Shown: positions 23,351-32,417, numbered from the stretch's first letter. The stretch is DNA of 64,000 nt from Pseudomonas paraglycinae (GCF_021601625.1 NZ_BQHR01000018.1:61787-125786); one strand, 5' to 3'. Notes: generated from the letters alone by a model not told the origin. Made by a program: numbers and translations.

Positions 23351-24289
23351 TTACCTGTCCTGACGCGAATGCTCCCCCAGAAACTCGCGATACAGACGTG
23401 CCGTGTTCGACGGTTGCTCGACCATCGGCATATGGCCGACGCCGTCCCAGACATCGACCCGCAAATTGCTGATGCCTTTGCTCCACACCGGCACGCTGCT
23501 GACGTCGATCAACCGGTCCTTGCGGCCCCAGAGCAACAGCGCCGGGCATTTGATGTCCGGCAGTTTCGGCTCCATCGGCGGGCTGGCGCGAAAATCCCGG
23601 AAGATCTCTTCCAGTTCGTCGCGGCATTGTTCGTAGCGCTGGGCGATCGCGTCGAGCACCAGACCGGGCACCCACGGTGGCGAGGCCATGGTCATGGCAT
23701 AGAAGCGTCGGAATTCTTCCCGGGAATTGATCAGAAACGGATTGTGCCCACGGGCCAGGTGGCGCTCCATGTCGCTGGCCTCGGGCGCAGTGACGCCGGC
23801 CGGGTCGATCAGCGCCACCGATGCGATGCGGTCGGGGTAGGTCGCCGCCAGCCACGCGGCGATGTAGCCGCCCATGGAGTTGCCGATCACGTGGACCTTC
23901 TCGACGCCGCAGACGTCGAGCAACTGGATCATGCGCTTGGCCTGCACCGGAATGTCGTAGCCACCGCCGGCCTTGAAGCCGGTTTCGCCGTGGCCGGCCA
24001 GATCCGGGATGATCACCCGGTACTGCCCGACAAAATGCCGGGCGAAGCGCAGCCACAGGTTCTTTTCGGCACTGTAGCCGTGCAGCATCAGAATGCTGCT
24101 CGACGCTTCATAAGGCCCGCCTTGCCAGGTCGATACGGTCATTTCGGCAATCGGCACTTCAATCTTGTGCAGCCGGTACAGCCTGGCCTCCAGGGCCGCG
24201 CTCAGATCGTAAAGCCAGTGGCCGACTGCCGGGTAGCTCAACCAGCTCCAGGCCACGAAAACCGCGAGGGCGACAAACAGCAAAAGCAT
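23351..24289 (-). CDS. Membrane-anchored alpha/beta hydrolase (lipase/esterase-like)
   Basis: A 312-residue alpha/beta hydrolase with an N-terminal hydrophobic anchor (MLLLFVALAVFVAWSW). Catalytic elements are the oxyanion HGYSAEKNLW, the nucleophile elbow GNSMGG, the acid in WGRKDRLID and the histidine in DGVGHMPM. The amphipathic helical insert between strands resembles monoacylglycerol-lipase-like proteins. It lies 16 bp after the monooxygenase gene on the same strand, so the two form an operon. An ester product of Baeyer-Villiger oxidation could be its substrate; that is inference from order alone. Confidence 0.85.
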   Translation of the reverse strand: MLLLFVALAVFVAWSWLSYPAVGHWLYDLSAALEARLYRLHKIEVPIAEMTVSTWQGGPYEASSSILMLHGYSAEKNLWLRFARHFVGQYRVIIPDLAGHGETGFKAGGGYDIPVQAKRMIQLLDVCGVEKVHVIGNSMGGYIAAWLAATYPDRIASVALIDPAGVTAPEASDMERHLARGHNPFLINSREEFRRFYAMTMASPPWVPGLVLDAIAQRYEQCRDELEEIFRDFRASPPMEPKLPDIKCPALLLWGRKDRLIDVSSVPVWSKGISNLRVDVWDGVGHMPMVEQPSNTARLYREFLGEHSRQDR

Positions 24290-24305
24290 CGTGGGTCTTC
24301 CTTGT

Positions 24306-25760
24306 TCAAGACAGAATGTGGTCGGCCGGTTTCAGCGCCCGGGTCAACCGGTGGTAGCTGAAACTGAAGCCGGGGAACATCGTGATCACGTGACCGCTCC
24401 TGCTTTGATACCAACTGTGGCAGCCGCCGGTTTTCCAGACCGTGCGCTCCATTTCCCGGTGAATCATCTGAGTGTAGGTACGTTCTGCTTCGGGGCGAAC
24501 TTCGATGCTGCGCAGACCTTTGTTCTGCAAGGTGCGGATGCAGTCGAGGATGTAGTTCATCTGCGATTCGATGATGAACAGCGCCGAGGTGTGGCCAATG
24601 CCGGTGTTCGGCCCGGTGACGATAAACAGGTTGGGGAATTCCGGCAGACTGGTGCCGAGGTAAGCGCGTGGATATTGCGCCCAGACATCGCGCAGTTGCA
24701 CAGCGTTTTTTCCGCTGACCGGGTAGGAAATCACGCCGTCGGTGGCGTCGTAACCGGTCGACCAGACGATCAGATCGACGTCGATGTGCTGACCGTCCGT
24801 GGTGACGATGCCGGTTTCATCGAGGCTGGCGATGCCCTGTTCTCGGCTGTGCAACGTGACGTTGGGCCGGGTCAGCGCCGGGTAATAGGTGCTGGAGAGC
24901 AGCACCCGTTTGCAGCCGATGGTGAAGTCCGGTGTCAGTTTTTTCCGCAACTCGGGGTCAGTCACCTGGCGTTTGAGAAACTTCAGGGCGTGTCGCTGCA
25001 CCATGTGAATCGCCGGTTTCGAATATTTGAAGGCGATAACCCGGGTTTCGAACTGCCAGTAGATCATCCAGCGCAGCAACTTGTAGGCGGGTTTCAGACC
25101 CAGCAGCCAGCGCTGGAATCGCCCGAACGTACGATCGGCCCGGGGCAGCACCCAATGCGCTGTGCGCTGAAACACATGCAATTGGGCGACCTTCGGTGCA
25201 ATGGCCGGAATCACCTGAGCCGCACTGGCACCGCTGCCGACAATCGCCACGCGTTTACCGTGATAGTCGTAGCTGTGATCCCAATTGTTTGTATGAAAGG
25301 TCTTGCCCTGAAAGCGATCCTGACCGGGGAAGTGTGGGATAACCGGTTGGCTCAACGGCCCGGTGGCATTGATCAGGAACTGCGCATAAAAAATGCCTTT
25401 GGTGTCGGTGTGTACGGCCCAGCGCTTTTCGGTGTCGTCCCATTCGACGCGCTCGACGTTGGCCTGCAGTTCCACCCGGTCACGCAGGCCGAAGCGTTCG
25501 ATTACATGGTCGGTGTAGCGATGCAGTTCAGCCTGTTCGGCGAACATCTGGGTCCAGCGGTAAGGCGCAAACGACAGCGAATACAGCGGCGACGGCACAT
25601 CCACCGCTGCGCCGGGGTAGGTGTTCTGGCACCAGGTGCCGCCGAAAAAGTCCCGGCGTTCCAGCAAGCGAAAGTCGTCGATACCGGCCTTGAGCAGATT
25701 GACCGCCGCGCACTGGCCGCCAAAACCGCTGCCGATGATCAACACTTGATAGGTCTGCAT
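24306..25760 (-). CDS. Flavin monooxygenase, Baeyer-Villiger type
   Basis: A 484-residue class B flavoprotein monooxygenase. The FAD Rossmann motif GSGFGG is near residues 10-15 and the second (NADPH) motif GSGASA near 175. The Baeyer-Villiger fingerprint FxGxxxHxxxW(P/D) appears as FQGKTFHTNNWD just before it, and the late ATG-type motif as WSTGYDATDG. Such enzymes insert oxygen next to a ketone to form an ester or lactone using NADPH and O2; the natural substrate is unknown. It is transcribed before the hydrolase gene and shares its operon. A 190-bp divergent region separates it from the diguanylate cyclase. Confidence 0.88.
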   Translation of the reverse strand: MQTYQVLIIGSGFGGQCAAVNLLKAGIDDFRLLERRDFFGGTWCQNTYPGAAVDVPSPLYSLSFAPYRWTQMFAEQAELHRYTDHVIERFGLRDRVELQANVERVEWDDTEKRWAVHTDTKGIFYAQFLINATGPLSQPVIPHFPGQDRFQGKTFHTNNWDHSYDYHGKRVAIVGSGASAAQVIPAIAPKVAQLHVFQRTAHWVLPRADRTFGRFQRWLLGLKPAYKLLRWMIYWQFETRVIAFKYSKPAIHMVQRHALKFLKRQVTDPELRKKLTPDFTIGCKRVLLSSTYYPALTRPNVTLHSREQGIASLDETGIVTTDGQHIDVDLIVWSTGYDATDGVISYPVSGKNAVQLRDVWAQYPRAYLGTSLPEFPNLFIVTGPNTGIGHTSALFIIESQMNYILDCIRTLQNKGLRSIEVRPEAERTYTQMIHREMERTVWKTGGCHSWYQSRSGHVITMFPGFSFSYHRLTRALKPADHILS

Positions 25761-25950
25761 GGGCCTCCTTCTTAGAGTCTTTTTTCCATTTTCTTCCTTT
25801 CATGTATAGCCAATCATTTGCCCGCCGTGTGGTGCTGATGACGAGGTATTCGGCCCGCTGGCCGGTGATGGCTATTTAACGTTGCCCTGATAGACTCCCA
25901 GCACATCGGGTCTGCGGTCTGCGCAGTGCCGTCGAGTGGTCGAGGCCCTT

Positions 25951-27024
25951 ATGGGAAGAACGGGAGGAAAGGGACTTTCACTGGCCAGGAGGCTCTACAC
26001 ATCGCGAACCCTCGGGCTGGTCCTGGGGCTTTTGTGCGTGAGCGTCGCGATGTACCCGCTCGACCCGCCGGCCTGGGTCTGGGCGCTGATGCTGTTCAAC
26101 GGCCTGGTCTGGCCGCACCTTGCTTATCAATGGGCCCGCCGGGCGAAGGTTCCGTACCACGCCGAACACCGCAACCTGTTGATCGACGCCTTCCTCGGTG
26201 GCTTCTGGGTCGCCGCCATGCACTTCAATCCCTTGCCCAGTGCCACGACCATTTCGATGATGGCGATGAACAACGTTGCCATCGGCGGCCTGCGTTTTCT
26301 GCTGGCCGGGGCGGCGGCGCAGTTGCTCGGCGTCGGCGTCGGGCTGGTGGTATTCGCCCCCGCGTTCGTCCCGATGACCACGCCGGCACAGCTTTATGCC
26401 TGTCTGCCGCTGTTGATGCTGTATCCGTTGGCGCTGGGCTGGATCTGCTTTCGCCAGGCCTACACCCTCGGCCTGCATAAACGTGAATTGCTGGCCCTGA
26501 GCCGCACCGACAGCCTCACCGGTCTGCTCAATCACGGCGCCTGGAAGGATCAACTGGAAATCGAATTCGAACGCTGCAAACGCCAGCAGACAGGCGCTGC
26601 GATTGCGCTGATCGACATCGACCACTTCAAGGCGATCAACGACACCTACGGGCATGTGGCGGGCGATATCGTCCTGCGTCAGCTGAGCAAGATGCTCAAG
26701 CAGAACCTGCGTATGGCCGATGTGGCGGGGCGCTACGGCGGCGACGAGTTTTGCGTGATCCTGCCGGACTTGCCGCTGTTCAATGCGGCGCAGGCGATGG
26801 AAGCGTTGCGTGAGCGTTTTTCCTTTCTGGTGTACGAACAGAACCCGGCGCTGAAAGTCAGCCTGAGTATTGGTCTGGCGGCGCTTGACCCGGCTCACGG
26901 CGACGCGACGCGTTGGCTGGATGACGCCGATCAGGCGCTGTACGAAGCCAAGGCCGGCGGGCGTAACCGGGTGATTTGCTGCAGCGATAACAAACCTCGA
27001 CGCGAGGTATTCGATTCGGTTTGA
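25951..27024 (+). CDS. Diguanylate cyclase with MASE2 membrane sensor (AdrA-like)
   Basis: This 357-residue protein would make cyclic di-GMP. The N-terminal MASE2 domain (RRLYTSRTLGLVLGLLCV, then about five helices to residue 175) sits in the inner membrane. The C-terminal GGDEF domain (about 195-350) has the intact active site RYGGDEFCVIL, the DSLTGLLNH motif and DIDHFKAINDTYGH for metal binding. No RxxD inhibitory site is obvious upstream of GGDEF. Layout and length match AdrA-type cyclases. The start is taken at ATG 25951; an in-frame GTG lies five codons up. The gene is monocistronic. Confidence 0.9.
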   Translation: MGRTGGKGLSLARRLYTSRTLGLVLGLLCVSVAMYPLDPPAWVWALMLFNGLVWPHLAYQWARRAKVPYHAEHRNLLIDAFLGGFWVAAMHFNPLPSATTISMMAMNNVAIGGLRFLLAGAAAQLLGVGVGLVVFAPAFVPMTTPAQLYACLPLLMLYPLALGWICFRQAYTLGLHKRELLALSRTDSLTGLLNHGAWKDQLEIEFERCKRQQTGAAIALIDIDHFKAINDTYGHVAGDIVLRQLSKMLKQNLRMADVAGRYGGDEFCVILPDLPLFNAAQAMEALRERFSFLVYEQNPALKVSLSIGLAALDPAHGDATRWLDDADQALYEAKAGGRNRVICCSDNKPRREVFDSV

Positions 27025-27108
27025 ACGGATCGAGTGTCGCATCCGGGATAGAGCCTTGGCGCGATGTCAGGTACGGTTCAGTACCCGACACGAAACAAGG
27101 ATTGATTC

Positions 27109-28347
27109 ATGACGTTCAAATTCCCTCGTTCCCTGCTGGCCGCCGGTCTCGGCCTGACCCTGTCTTTCGCCACCGCTGGCGCCTTCGCCGAACCGCACAA
27201 ACAAGTGCTGGCCGATGCCGAGCAATACAAGCCCGAAGCCCTGAAATTGCTCGAACGGCTGGTCAATATCGATTCCGGTTCCGGCTATGAACCGGGGCTC
27301 AAGCAAGTCAGCGAAATCGCCATCGAAGAGCTGAAAAAGCTCGGCGCGACCATAGAACTGGTACCCAACACACCGGAAAAAACCAACCACGTGCTCGCCA
27401 CGCTCAAAGGCACCGGCAAGGCGAAAATCCTGCTGATGGCGCACATGGACACGGTGTTCAAGGAAGGCTCCGCCGCCGAGCGACCGTTCCACATCAAGGA
27501 CGGCCGCGCCTACGGGCCGGGGGTGATGGACGACAAGGGCGGGATTGTCGCCGGCATCTACGCGCTGAAGATCCTGAAGAACCTCGACTTCAAGGACTAC
27601 GCGCAAATCACCTTCCTGCTCGATGCCAGCGAAGAAACCGGCTCGGACGTCGCCACCGACCTGATCAAGAAAACCGCCAAGCTTCACGACGTGACCCTCA
27701 ATCTTGAACCGGGCCGTCCGGCGGATGGACTGGTGGTGTGGCGCAAGGGCAGCGCCACCGCACTGGTCGAGGTCAAGGGCAAGGCCGCCCACGCCGGCGT
27801 CGCGCCGGAATTGGGGCGCAACGCGGCGATGGAGGCGGCGCACCAGATCCTGCAACTGGGCAAGCTCGGCGACGAGGCCAAGAAAACCACCATCAACTTC
27901 ACCGTGCTCAAGGCTGGCGAACGCACCAACGTGATCCCGGATCAGGCCACGGCCAAGGCTGACGTGAGGGCGGCGGTGCCGGAAGAATTCGACCGGATCG
28001 AGAAGGATCTGGCGCGGGTGTCGCAGGACAAGTTGATTCCTGACACCGAGGTGAAAACTTCATTGCAGCGCGGCTTGCCACCGATGCCGCAGACGGCGGA
28101 GTCGGATCGTTTGATGGCGATGGCCCAGGGGATTTACGGTGAGATTGGCCGCAAGTTGACCGAAGAAGGCAGCGGTGGGGCGGCGGATGCGAGTTTGTCG
28201 GCCGGGGTGGGGACGCCGACGCTGGACGGGTTCGGGATTGTCGGCGGCAACATTCATACGCCGGAGGAATACGCGGAGGTGGAGAGCGTGGCGCCGCGGA
28301 TTTATCTGTTGTCGCGGATGATTATGGAGTTGGCGAAGGGGCGGTGA
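27109..28347 (+). CDS. cpg2: Glutamate carboxypeptidase, CPG2-like (M20)
   Basis: A 412-residue exported zinc peptidase that cleaves C-terminal glutamate, for example from folate or pteroyl-glutamate. A Sec signal peptide (about 1-27, AFA-E) is followed by the M20 fold. Zinc ligands fall at or near the CPG2 numbering: His112 in MAHMD, Asp141 in MDDKGG, Glu175/176 in EETGS, Glu200 in NLEPG, and a late His in GGNIHTPEE near 383. The lid domain is in the middle. ATG 27109 has a preceding AAGG. The 3' quarter is unusually G-ending in codon choice. The gene appears monocistronic and ends about 50 bp before a repeat element. Confidence 0.9.
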   Translation: MTFKFPRSLLAAGLGLTLSFATAGAFAEPHKQVLADAEQYKPEALKLLERLVNIDSGSGYEPGLKQVSEIAIEELKKLGATIELVPNTPEKTNHVLATLKGTGKAKILLMAHMDTVFKEGSAAERPFHIKDGRAYGPGVMDDKGGIVAGIYALKILKNLDFKDYAQITFLLDASEETGSDVATDLIKKTAKLHDVTLNLEPGRPADGLVVWRKGSATALVEVKGKAAHAGVAPELGRNAAMEAAHQILQLGKLGDEAKKTTINFTVLKAGERTNVIPDQATAKADVRAAVPEEFDRIEKDLARVSQDKLIPDTEVKTSLQRGLPPMPQTAESDRLMAMAQGIYGEIGRKLTEEGSGGAADASLSAGVGTPTLDGFGIVGGNIHTPEEYAEVESVAPRIYLLSRMIMELAKGR

Positions 28348-28394
28348 GCCGGTCGGTGGAGTAGCGGAGTTGGCGGGGTGTCAGGCAGATTTCT

Positions 28395-28570
28395 CCCTCA
28401 CCCCAGCCCTCTCCCGGAGGGAGAGGGAGCTGACCGAGGTGTCTTGCGCTATACATCGACCTGAAACACCGAGTCGATTATGGATTCGGTGAAGTGCATC
28501 CAGGTCGATGAATATCCTGAGCATCCCCCAATCGGTTCCCTCTCCCTCCGGGAGAGGGCTAGGGTGAGGG
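28395..28570. repeat. Inverted-repeat-bounded intergenic element, copy A (176 bp)
   Basis: The element is bounded by CCCTCACCCCAGCCCTCTCC at the left and by GGGAGAGGGCTAGGGTGAGGG-type ends at the right, with an internal CCCGGAGGGAGAGGG hairpin next to each end. The core contains ACATCGACCTGA and ACCGAGTCGATTATGGATTC, shared with copy B at 52727-52923. It has no coding capacity and looks like a non-autonomous, MITE-like or REP-type element. It occupies most of the 28348-28650 interval, where I see no gene. Confidence 0.7.
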
Positions 28571-28654
28571 GGCTTTTGTGGGAAATGAGGAAAGTGTGAG
28601 CGGCGCACAACTTTCCAAGACCTTTCCTACAACGTACCCTGTTGCCGCGTTTCA

Positions 28655-28838
28655 GTATCGACCCCTATAGTTCGGGCTCGCGGAAAACTCCGCGAACGAC
28701 CTTGGCCGGTCGATACAGGAACGTACAGTTGTCCAACATATTCAGCGATTTTTGCCTGAAGTTGTTGTGTTTTGGCGGCTGTGCGTGGGACACCTTCGGG
28801 TGTGCCGGTTCCTGTATCCGGTCGGCCAACCCGCGCAC
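28655..28838 (+). ncRNA. Structured leader RNA candidate with alternative folds
   Basis: Domain 1: GTATCGACC (28655-28663) pairs perfectly with GGTCGATAC (28708-28716) and encloses a 7-bp hairpin (TCGCGGA / TCCGCGA at 28678-28695). Domain 2 is a compact three-way junction. P1 is GTGCGTGGG (28781-28789) with CCCGCGCAC (28830-28838), one G-U pair. P2 is ACACC-UUCG-GGTGT (28790-28803). P3 is GCCG/CGGC (28804-28807, 28823-28826). GATACAGGAAC (28712-28722) is perfectly complementary to GTTCCTGTATC (28808-28818) in the P3 loop, so the domain 1 stem and this long-range pairing compete. It ends about 60 bp before the next gene's ATG. Structures were paired by eye. Confidence 0.5.
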
Positions 28839-28899
28839 GGCTGCCACCCTCTTCGTTTGGCCGCGAATGGTGAGAGCCCTAATTACGGGAGTTACACCA

Positions 28900-29202
28900 A
28901 TGTCGGATCAAGTAATCCCCCGCTACCTCCCCATCGACACCTACGACGCCGAATCCCCGGTGCTCTTCATCAATACCCAAAAAGAACTCAGCGACATGGC
29001 CGCGTGTGCGATGCACCGTTTTGTGGTCGTGCGCGATCTGGCGGACACGTTTTCCAGTCTCGACCTGAAGGGCATTTCCGATTGTGATCTGACGCGGATT
29101 ACCAGCGCGGTGCATCTGCTGATGCGAGAGGGCTGCGCCATTCTGAACGTGATTCAGACGCGGGCATTACAGCGGGAGGAAGGCTTCAAGAGAGCGGTCT
29201 AG
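28900..29202 (+). CDS. Hypothetical protein (100 aa) behind a structured leader
   Basis: A 100-residue protein, MSDQVIPRYLPIDTYDAE..., starting at an ATG behind ACGGGAG. The middle is probably alpha/beta (VLFINTQKELSDMAACAMHRFVVVRDLAD) and the end helical. There is no signal peptide, membrane segment or catalytic motif. The frame runs open 258 bp upstream through the leader without a stop, but codon use and RNA structure suggest that part is untranslated. I do not recognise the family. The unusual leader suggests post-transcriptional control. Confidence 0.6.
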   Translation: MSDQVIPRYLPIDTYDAESPVLFINTQKELSDMAACAMHRFVVVRDLADTFSSLDLKGISDCDLTRITSAVHLLMREGCAILNVIQTRALQREEGFKRAV

Positions 29203-29216
29203 CGGTTTCGCGGCGG

Positions 29217-29246
29217 GCGCCATGCGAGTGGACTCGTGATGGCGTC
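29217..29246. terminator. Probable stem between convergent genes
   Basis: GCGCCATGCGAG pairs with CTCGTGATGGCGT around a TGGA loop with a small mismatch near the middle. It lies between the convergent ends of the 100-aa gene and the oxaloacetate decarboxylase gene. No T-tract is evident, so termination efficiency is uncertain. Confidence 0.4.
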
Positions 29247-29280
29247 GGGCCGCTCTGCCTCTTTGTAGCGTGGTGCGGGG

Positions 29281-30150
29281 TTACTCTTTGACGCTCATGT
29301 ATTCCTTGGCCCAGAGGATGTATTCCTCAGGCTGGGTGTAGGTGTGGGTCAGTTCGGTGGCGCTCAGGTCGGAGGCCTGGGTGAAGATCTGGCGTTGTTC
29401 GCGCAGGCTGTCGTAGGTCGCCTTGATCGCCGCGAAGTAGGCACCGTGGCCGTCGATGGTTACGCGCACACCCAGTTCGGCCAGGCGTTTGTCGTCGCGC
29501 AGTGCCGGGTTGCCGTAGGTGACCAGCATCAGCGGGACGGTCAGGTGTTCGGCGATCTGCTCGAGCTGATCGAAGTCCTGGATCCCCACCATGCAGATAC
29601 CGTCAGCGCCAGCAGCTTGATACTGCTTGGTGCGGCTGATGATTTCCTGGTTCGGCAGGATGCCGGCGTTGGTCCGGGCGATGATTGCCATCTCCGAATC
29701 GACCCGGGCTTCCAGTGCCGCGCGGATCTTGCCGACGCCTTCGGCGACGGTGATCAGGTCGGTGGATTTGCGGCCGAATTGTGCCGGCAGCAGGGTGTCT
29801 TCGATGGTCAGCGCAGCGACGCCGGCGCGTTCCAGTTCGACGATGGTGCGCATCACGTTGAGCGCGTTGCCGTAGCCGTGGTCGGCGTCGGCGATCACCG
29901 GCAATTGGGCGACGCGGCCGATGCGGGTGGCCTGTTCAGCGAATTCGCTGAGGGTGATCAGGGCAAAGTCCGGGGCACCCAGCACCTGCAACGAGGCGAC
30001 CGAGCCGCCGAGAATCCCTACTTCAAAACCCAGGTCAGCGGCGATGCGGGCGGACATCGGATCGAACACCGAGGCGGTGTGATAGCAGGTGTCGGAAGCC
30101 AGCAGCTGACGGAAGTTACGGCGCAAATCTTGATGAGAAAGCCTGGTCAT
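29281..30150 (-). CDS. Oxaloacetate decarboxylase, PA4872 family (PEP mutase/isocitrate lyase superfamily)
   Basis: A 289-residue TIM-barrel enzyme of the PEP mutase/isocitrate lyase superfamily; P. aeruginosa PA4872, of similar length, decarboxylates oxaloacetate to pyruvate. The motifs [13 protein letters not shown] (metal-binding DxD strand), LTIEDTLLP and ARTNAG are intact, and the C-terminal arm is typical. A cysteine in the KKCGH position of isocitrate lyases is absent, consistent with the decarboxylase subgroup. ATG 30150 is chosen; a longer frame adds 29 unlikely residues. It follows aruG by 160 bp on the same strand, so it may be transcribed separately from that directon. Confidence 0.85.
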   Translation of the reverse strand: MTRLSHQDLRRNFRQLLASDTCYHTASVFDPMSARIAADLGFEVGILGGSVASLQVLGAPDFALITLSEFAEQATRIGRVAQLPVIADADHGYGNALNVMRTIVELERAGVAALTIEDTLLPAQFGRKSTDLITVAEGVGKIRAALEARVDSEMAIIARTNAGILPNQEIISRTKQYQAAGADGICMVGIQDFDQLEQIAEHLTVPLMLVTYGNPALRDDKRLAELGVRVTIDGHGAYFAAIKATYDSLREQRQIFTQASDLSATELTHTYTQPEEYILWAKEYMSVKE

Positions 30151-30310
30151 ACGAGTTCCACCAATACAAAGGAATGGAAAGGCTTGAGCAAAGGTGTCAA
30201 CGCCGAAGGTGAAAAGGCTATCACGCCAATGGGTCAAGGATCATGACGAATTAACGAGGAAGTTAACCAGGAGAATCCTGTTCAGGCTCTTTCGCAGCAG
30301 GTATGGGCGC

Positions 30311-31345
30311 TCAGGCCGCCACCGCCTGCTGCTGTTGATTGGGCAGCGGCACCGCCCGCACCGAGTTGCCCGGCTGCAATTGCAGGCGTTTGGCGGTGAG
30401 GCGGTCGATCACCAGACTGCTGCCGACCCGACGGCCCGGCGCGACGGTGATGCGGCAGTTTTCCAGGCGGCGGTTGTGGATCAACCACAGCGGCGCCTGA
30501 TCGTCCGGCGTGCCGATGCTCAGGGTCAGTTCCAGGCTGTCGCGCACGGTGCGGATGCTGCGGATCGGTGCTTCGATCACCGGGCCACCGTCGAAGATGT
30601 CGATATAGCCTTTGTGGGCGAAACCCTCGGACTGAAGGATTTTCAGTGCCGGCTCGGTGTTGGGGTGGGCCTGACCGATCACGGCCTGGGCCTGTTCGGT
30701 GAGCAGGCAGGTGTACAGCGGCTGACGAGGCATCAGTTCGGCGATGAAGGCCTTGTTGCCGAGCCCGGACAGGTGGTCGGCGTGGCTGAAGTCCATCTGG
30801 AAGAAGTGCCGGCCCAGACTGTCCCAGAACGGCGAGCAGCCTTGCTCGTCGGCACTGCCTCGCAGTTCGGCGATCATCTTTTCGCCGAACAGGTGCGGGA
30901 ATTCGGCAACAAACAGCAAACGCCCCAGCGACAGCAAGCGTCCATTGCTGCCATGGCGCTGGTCGTGGCGCAGGAACAGCGAGCACAGCTCCGATTGGCC
31001 GGTCAGTTCGTTGTTGAGGAACAGCGTCGGGATCTGCCGCTGAATGCCCAGGTCCGGCGCCGAGCTGACGGTCAGCCCGACCCGATAGTTGTACCAGGGC
31101 TCACGCAGGCCGACGGCCCCGGCCAGAGCGCTGACGCCGACCACGCGCTGCTCGTCGTCTTCAAGCACGAACAGGTAATCGGCATCGGCCCGCTCGACCT
31201 GTTCGGCGAACGCCCGTTGCGCCCAGCGTACCCGGTGGGCCAGGCGATCTTCGTTGGCGGGCAGGGTGGTGAACCCCGGCCCGGCCTGTTGCACCAGCGT
31301 CATCAACGCTGGCAGGTCGCTGACTTGGACCGGACGGACAATCAT
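30311..31345 (-). CDS. aruG: Arginine N-succinyltransferase subunit beta (AruG)
   Basis: A 344-residue GNAT-fold subunit of arginine/ornithine N-succinyltransferase, which starts the AST arginine catabolic pathway by succinylating the alpha-amino group from succinyl-CoA. MIVRPVQVSDLPALMTL at the N-terminus, VGLREPWYNYRVGLTV, NELTGQSELCSLFL and SPFWDSLGRHFFQMDF match P. aeruginosa AruG as I recall it. ATG 31345 follows AAGGAG; eleven extra residues upstream are unlikely. It is the last gene of a seven-gene directon and is 55 bp after aruF. The remaining AST genes (aruC, aruD, aruB, aruE) are absent here, so this is probably a second or relocated copy. Confidence 0.85.
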   Translation of the reverse strand: MIVRPVQVSDLPALMTLVQQAGPGFTTLPANEDRLAHRVRWAQRAFAEQVERADADYLFVLEDDEQRVVGVSALAGAVGLREPWYNYRVGLTVSSAPDLGIQRQIPTLFLNNELTGQSELCSLFLRHDQRHGSNGRLLSLGRLLFVAEFPHLFGEKMIAELRGSADEQGCSPFWDSLGRHFFQMDFSHADHLSGLGNKAFIAELMPRQPLYTCLLTEQAQAVIGQAHPNTEPALKILQSEGFAHKGYIDIFDGGPVIEAPIRSIRTVRDSLELTLSIGTPDDQAPLWLIHNRRLENCRITVAPGRRVGSSLVIDRLTAKRLQLQPGNSVRAVPLPNQQQQAVAA

Positions 31346-31400
31346 GCTGCAACTCCTTTTGCGCGCCAGCTCGGGCACTGTCGTTGGGTAGGGGCGCGGT

Positions 31401-32417
31401 TCACAGGGCGATCAACCGGATCGTGCCGCCAGCGCGGACGTTGAGCGCCGCGCACAGGGCCGGATCGAGCGCCAGGGGCTGACCGGGCTGGAAATCCAGC
31501 TCGGCGACCACCGCCCGAAAGCCATGCAGAGCATCGTTGCTCACCAGATAGCGACCGCGAGCATCGATCAGGGGTTCCTCCTGAACCGTGACTGTCTGGC
31601 TCTGCGCGATCGAACGGATGTTGGCGGTGCGTGCATACAAGGTCGGGCCGGCATCGAACAGATCGATGTAGCTGTTGGTTTCAAAACCCTCGCGCTCGAG
31701 GATGTCGAAGGCTTCCTGACCGTCCGGGTGGATGCGGCCGATGCAGTCCTGCGCGGCTTGCGGCAGCATCGGCACGTAGATCGGGTATTGCGGCATCAGT
31801 TCGGCGAGAAACGTACGGCTCTGCAAACCGCACAGGCGTTCGGCTTCGACGTAGGGCAGGTCGAAGAAATGTTTGCCCAGCGCATCCCAGAACGGTGAGT
31901 TGCCTTGCTCGTCGCTGTAGCCAACGATCTCGGTGATCACCGCTTCGGCAAATCGCGGCGCGTGGGCGGCGATGAACAGCAGGCGTGCCCGCGACAGCAA
32001 TTCGGAAAACGGCGTGCGCACCAGCGCTTCATCGATGTGAAAACCGCGCAGCAGCGTATGCCCGCTGAGGTCGTGACACAGCGACAGCGCCGGCACGCCG
32101 TGCTCGATGTTCAGCTCCCGCGAGGCGCTGGTGAAGTGGCGGTTGCGCAGGCTGTAAAACGGCTCGTTGAAACCTGCGGTGGCGAGGATTTCCGAGCAGC
32201 CGACCAGTCGATGGCTGTCGATGTCCTCCAGCACGAAGAAGTAATTCTCCGGGCCCTGAGCCGCCGCATCGCTGTCGAACGAGGCACAGGACGCGGCGAT
32301 TTTTTCGCTAAGACGTTCGCTGTCGTCCGGCAGGGACGTGACGCCCACCAGGCTGTCGCGCGCCAATTGTTGCAATTGAGGCAGGTCGTTTGGCTCGACT
32401 GGGCGTAAGACCAGCAT
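31401..32417 (-). CDS. aruF: Arginine N-succinyltransferase subunit alpha (AruF)
   Basis: A 338-residue subunit that forms the heteromer with AruG. MLVLRPVEPNDLPQLQQL, VGVTSLPDDSERLSEKIAAS, EPFYSLRNRHFTSASREL and NSPFWDALGKHFFDLPYVE are typical of the alpha subunit, and a C-terminal GNAT core is present. Homology to AruG indicates a duplicated gene pair. A gap of 118 bp separates it from the upstream permease gene, long enough to hold a promoter or attenuator. No arginine regulator gene is nearby; the directon is headed by an RpiR regulator instead. Confidence 0.85.
   Translation of the reverse strand: MLVLRPVEPNDLPQLQQLARDSLVGVTSLPDDSERLSEKIAASCASFDSDAAAQGPENYFFVLEDIDSHRLVGCSEILATAGFNEPFYSLRNRHFTSASRELNIEHGVPALSLCHDLSGHTLLRGFHIDEALVRTPFSELLSRARLLFIAAHAPRFAEAVITEIVGYSDEQGNSPFWDALGKHFFDLPYVEAERLCGLQSRTFLAELMPQYPIYVPMLPQAAQDCIGRIHPDGQEAFDILEREGFETNSYIDLFDAGPTLYARTANIRSIAQSQTVTVQEEPLIDARGRYLVSNDALHGFRAVVAELDFQPGQPLALDPALCAALNVRAGGTIRLIAL

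Noticed and set aside
28642-28899. N-terminal extension of the 100-aa protein by 86 residues
   Set aside because: The frame is open, but a good ribosome-binding site and ATG stand at 28900, and the upstream part is occupied by strong RNA-structure arms with non-coding-like composition.
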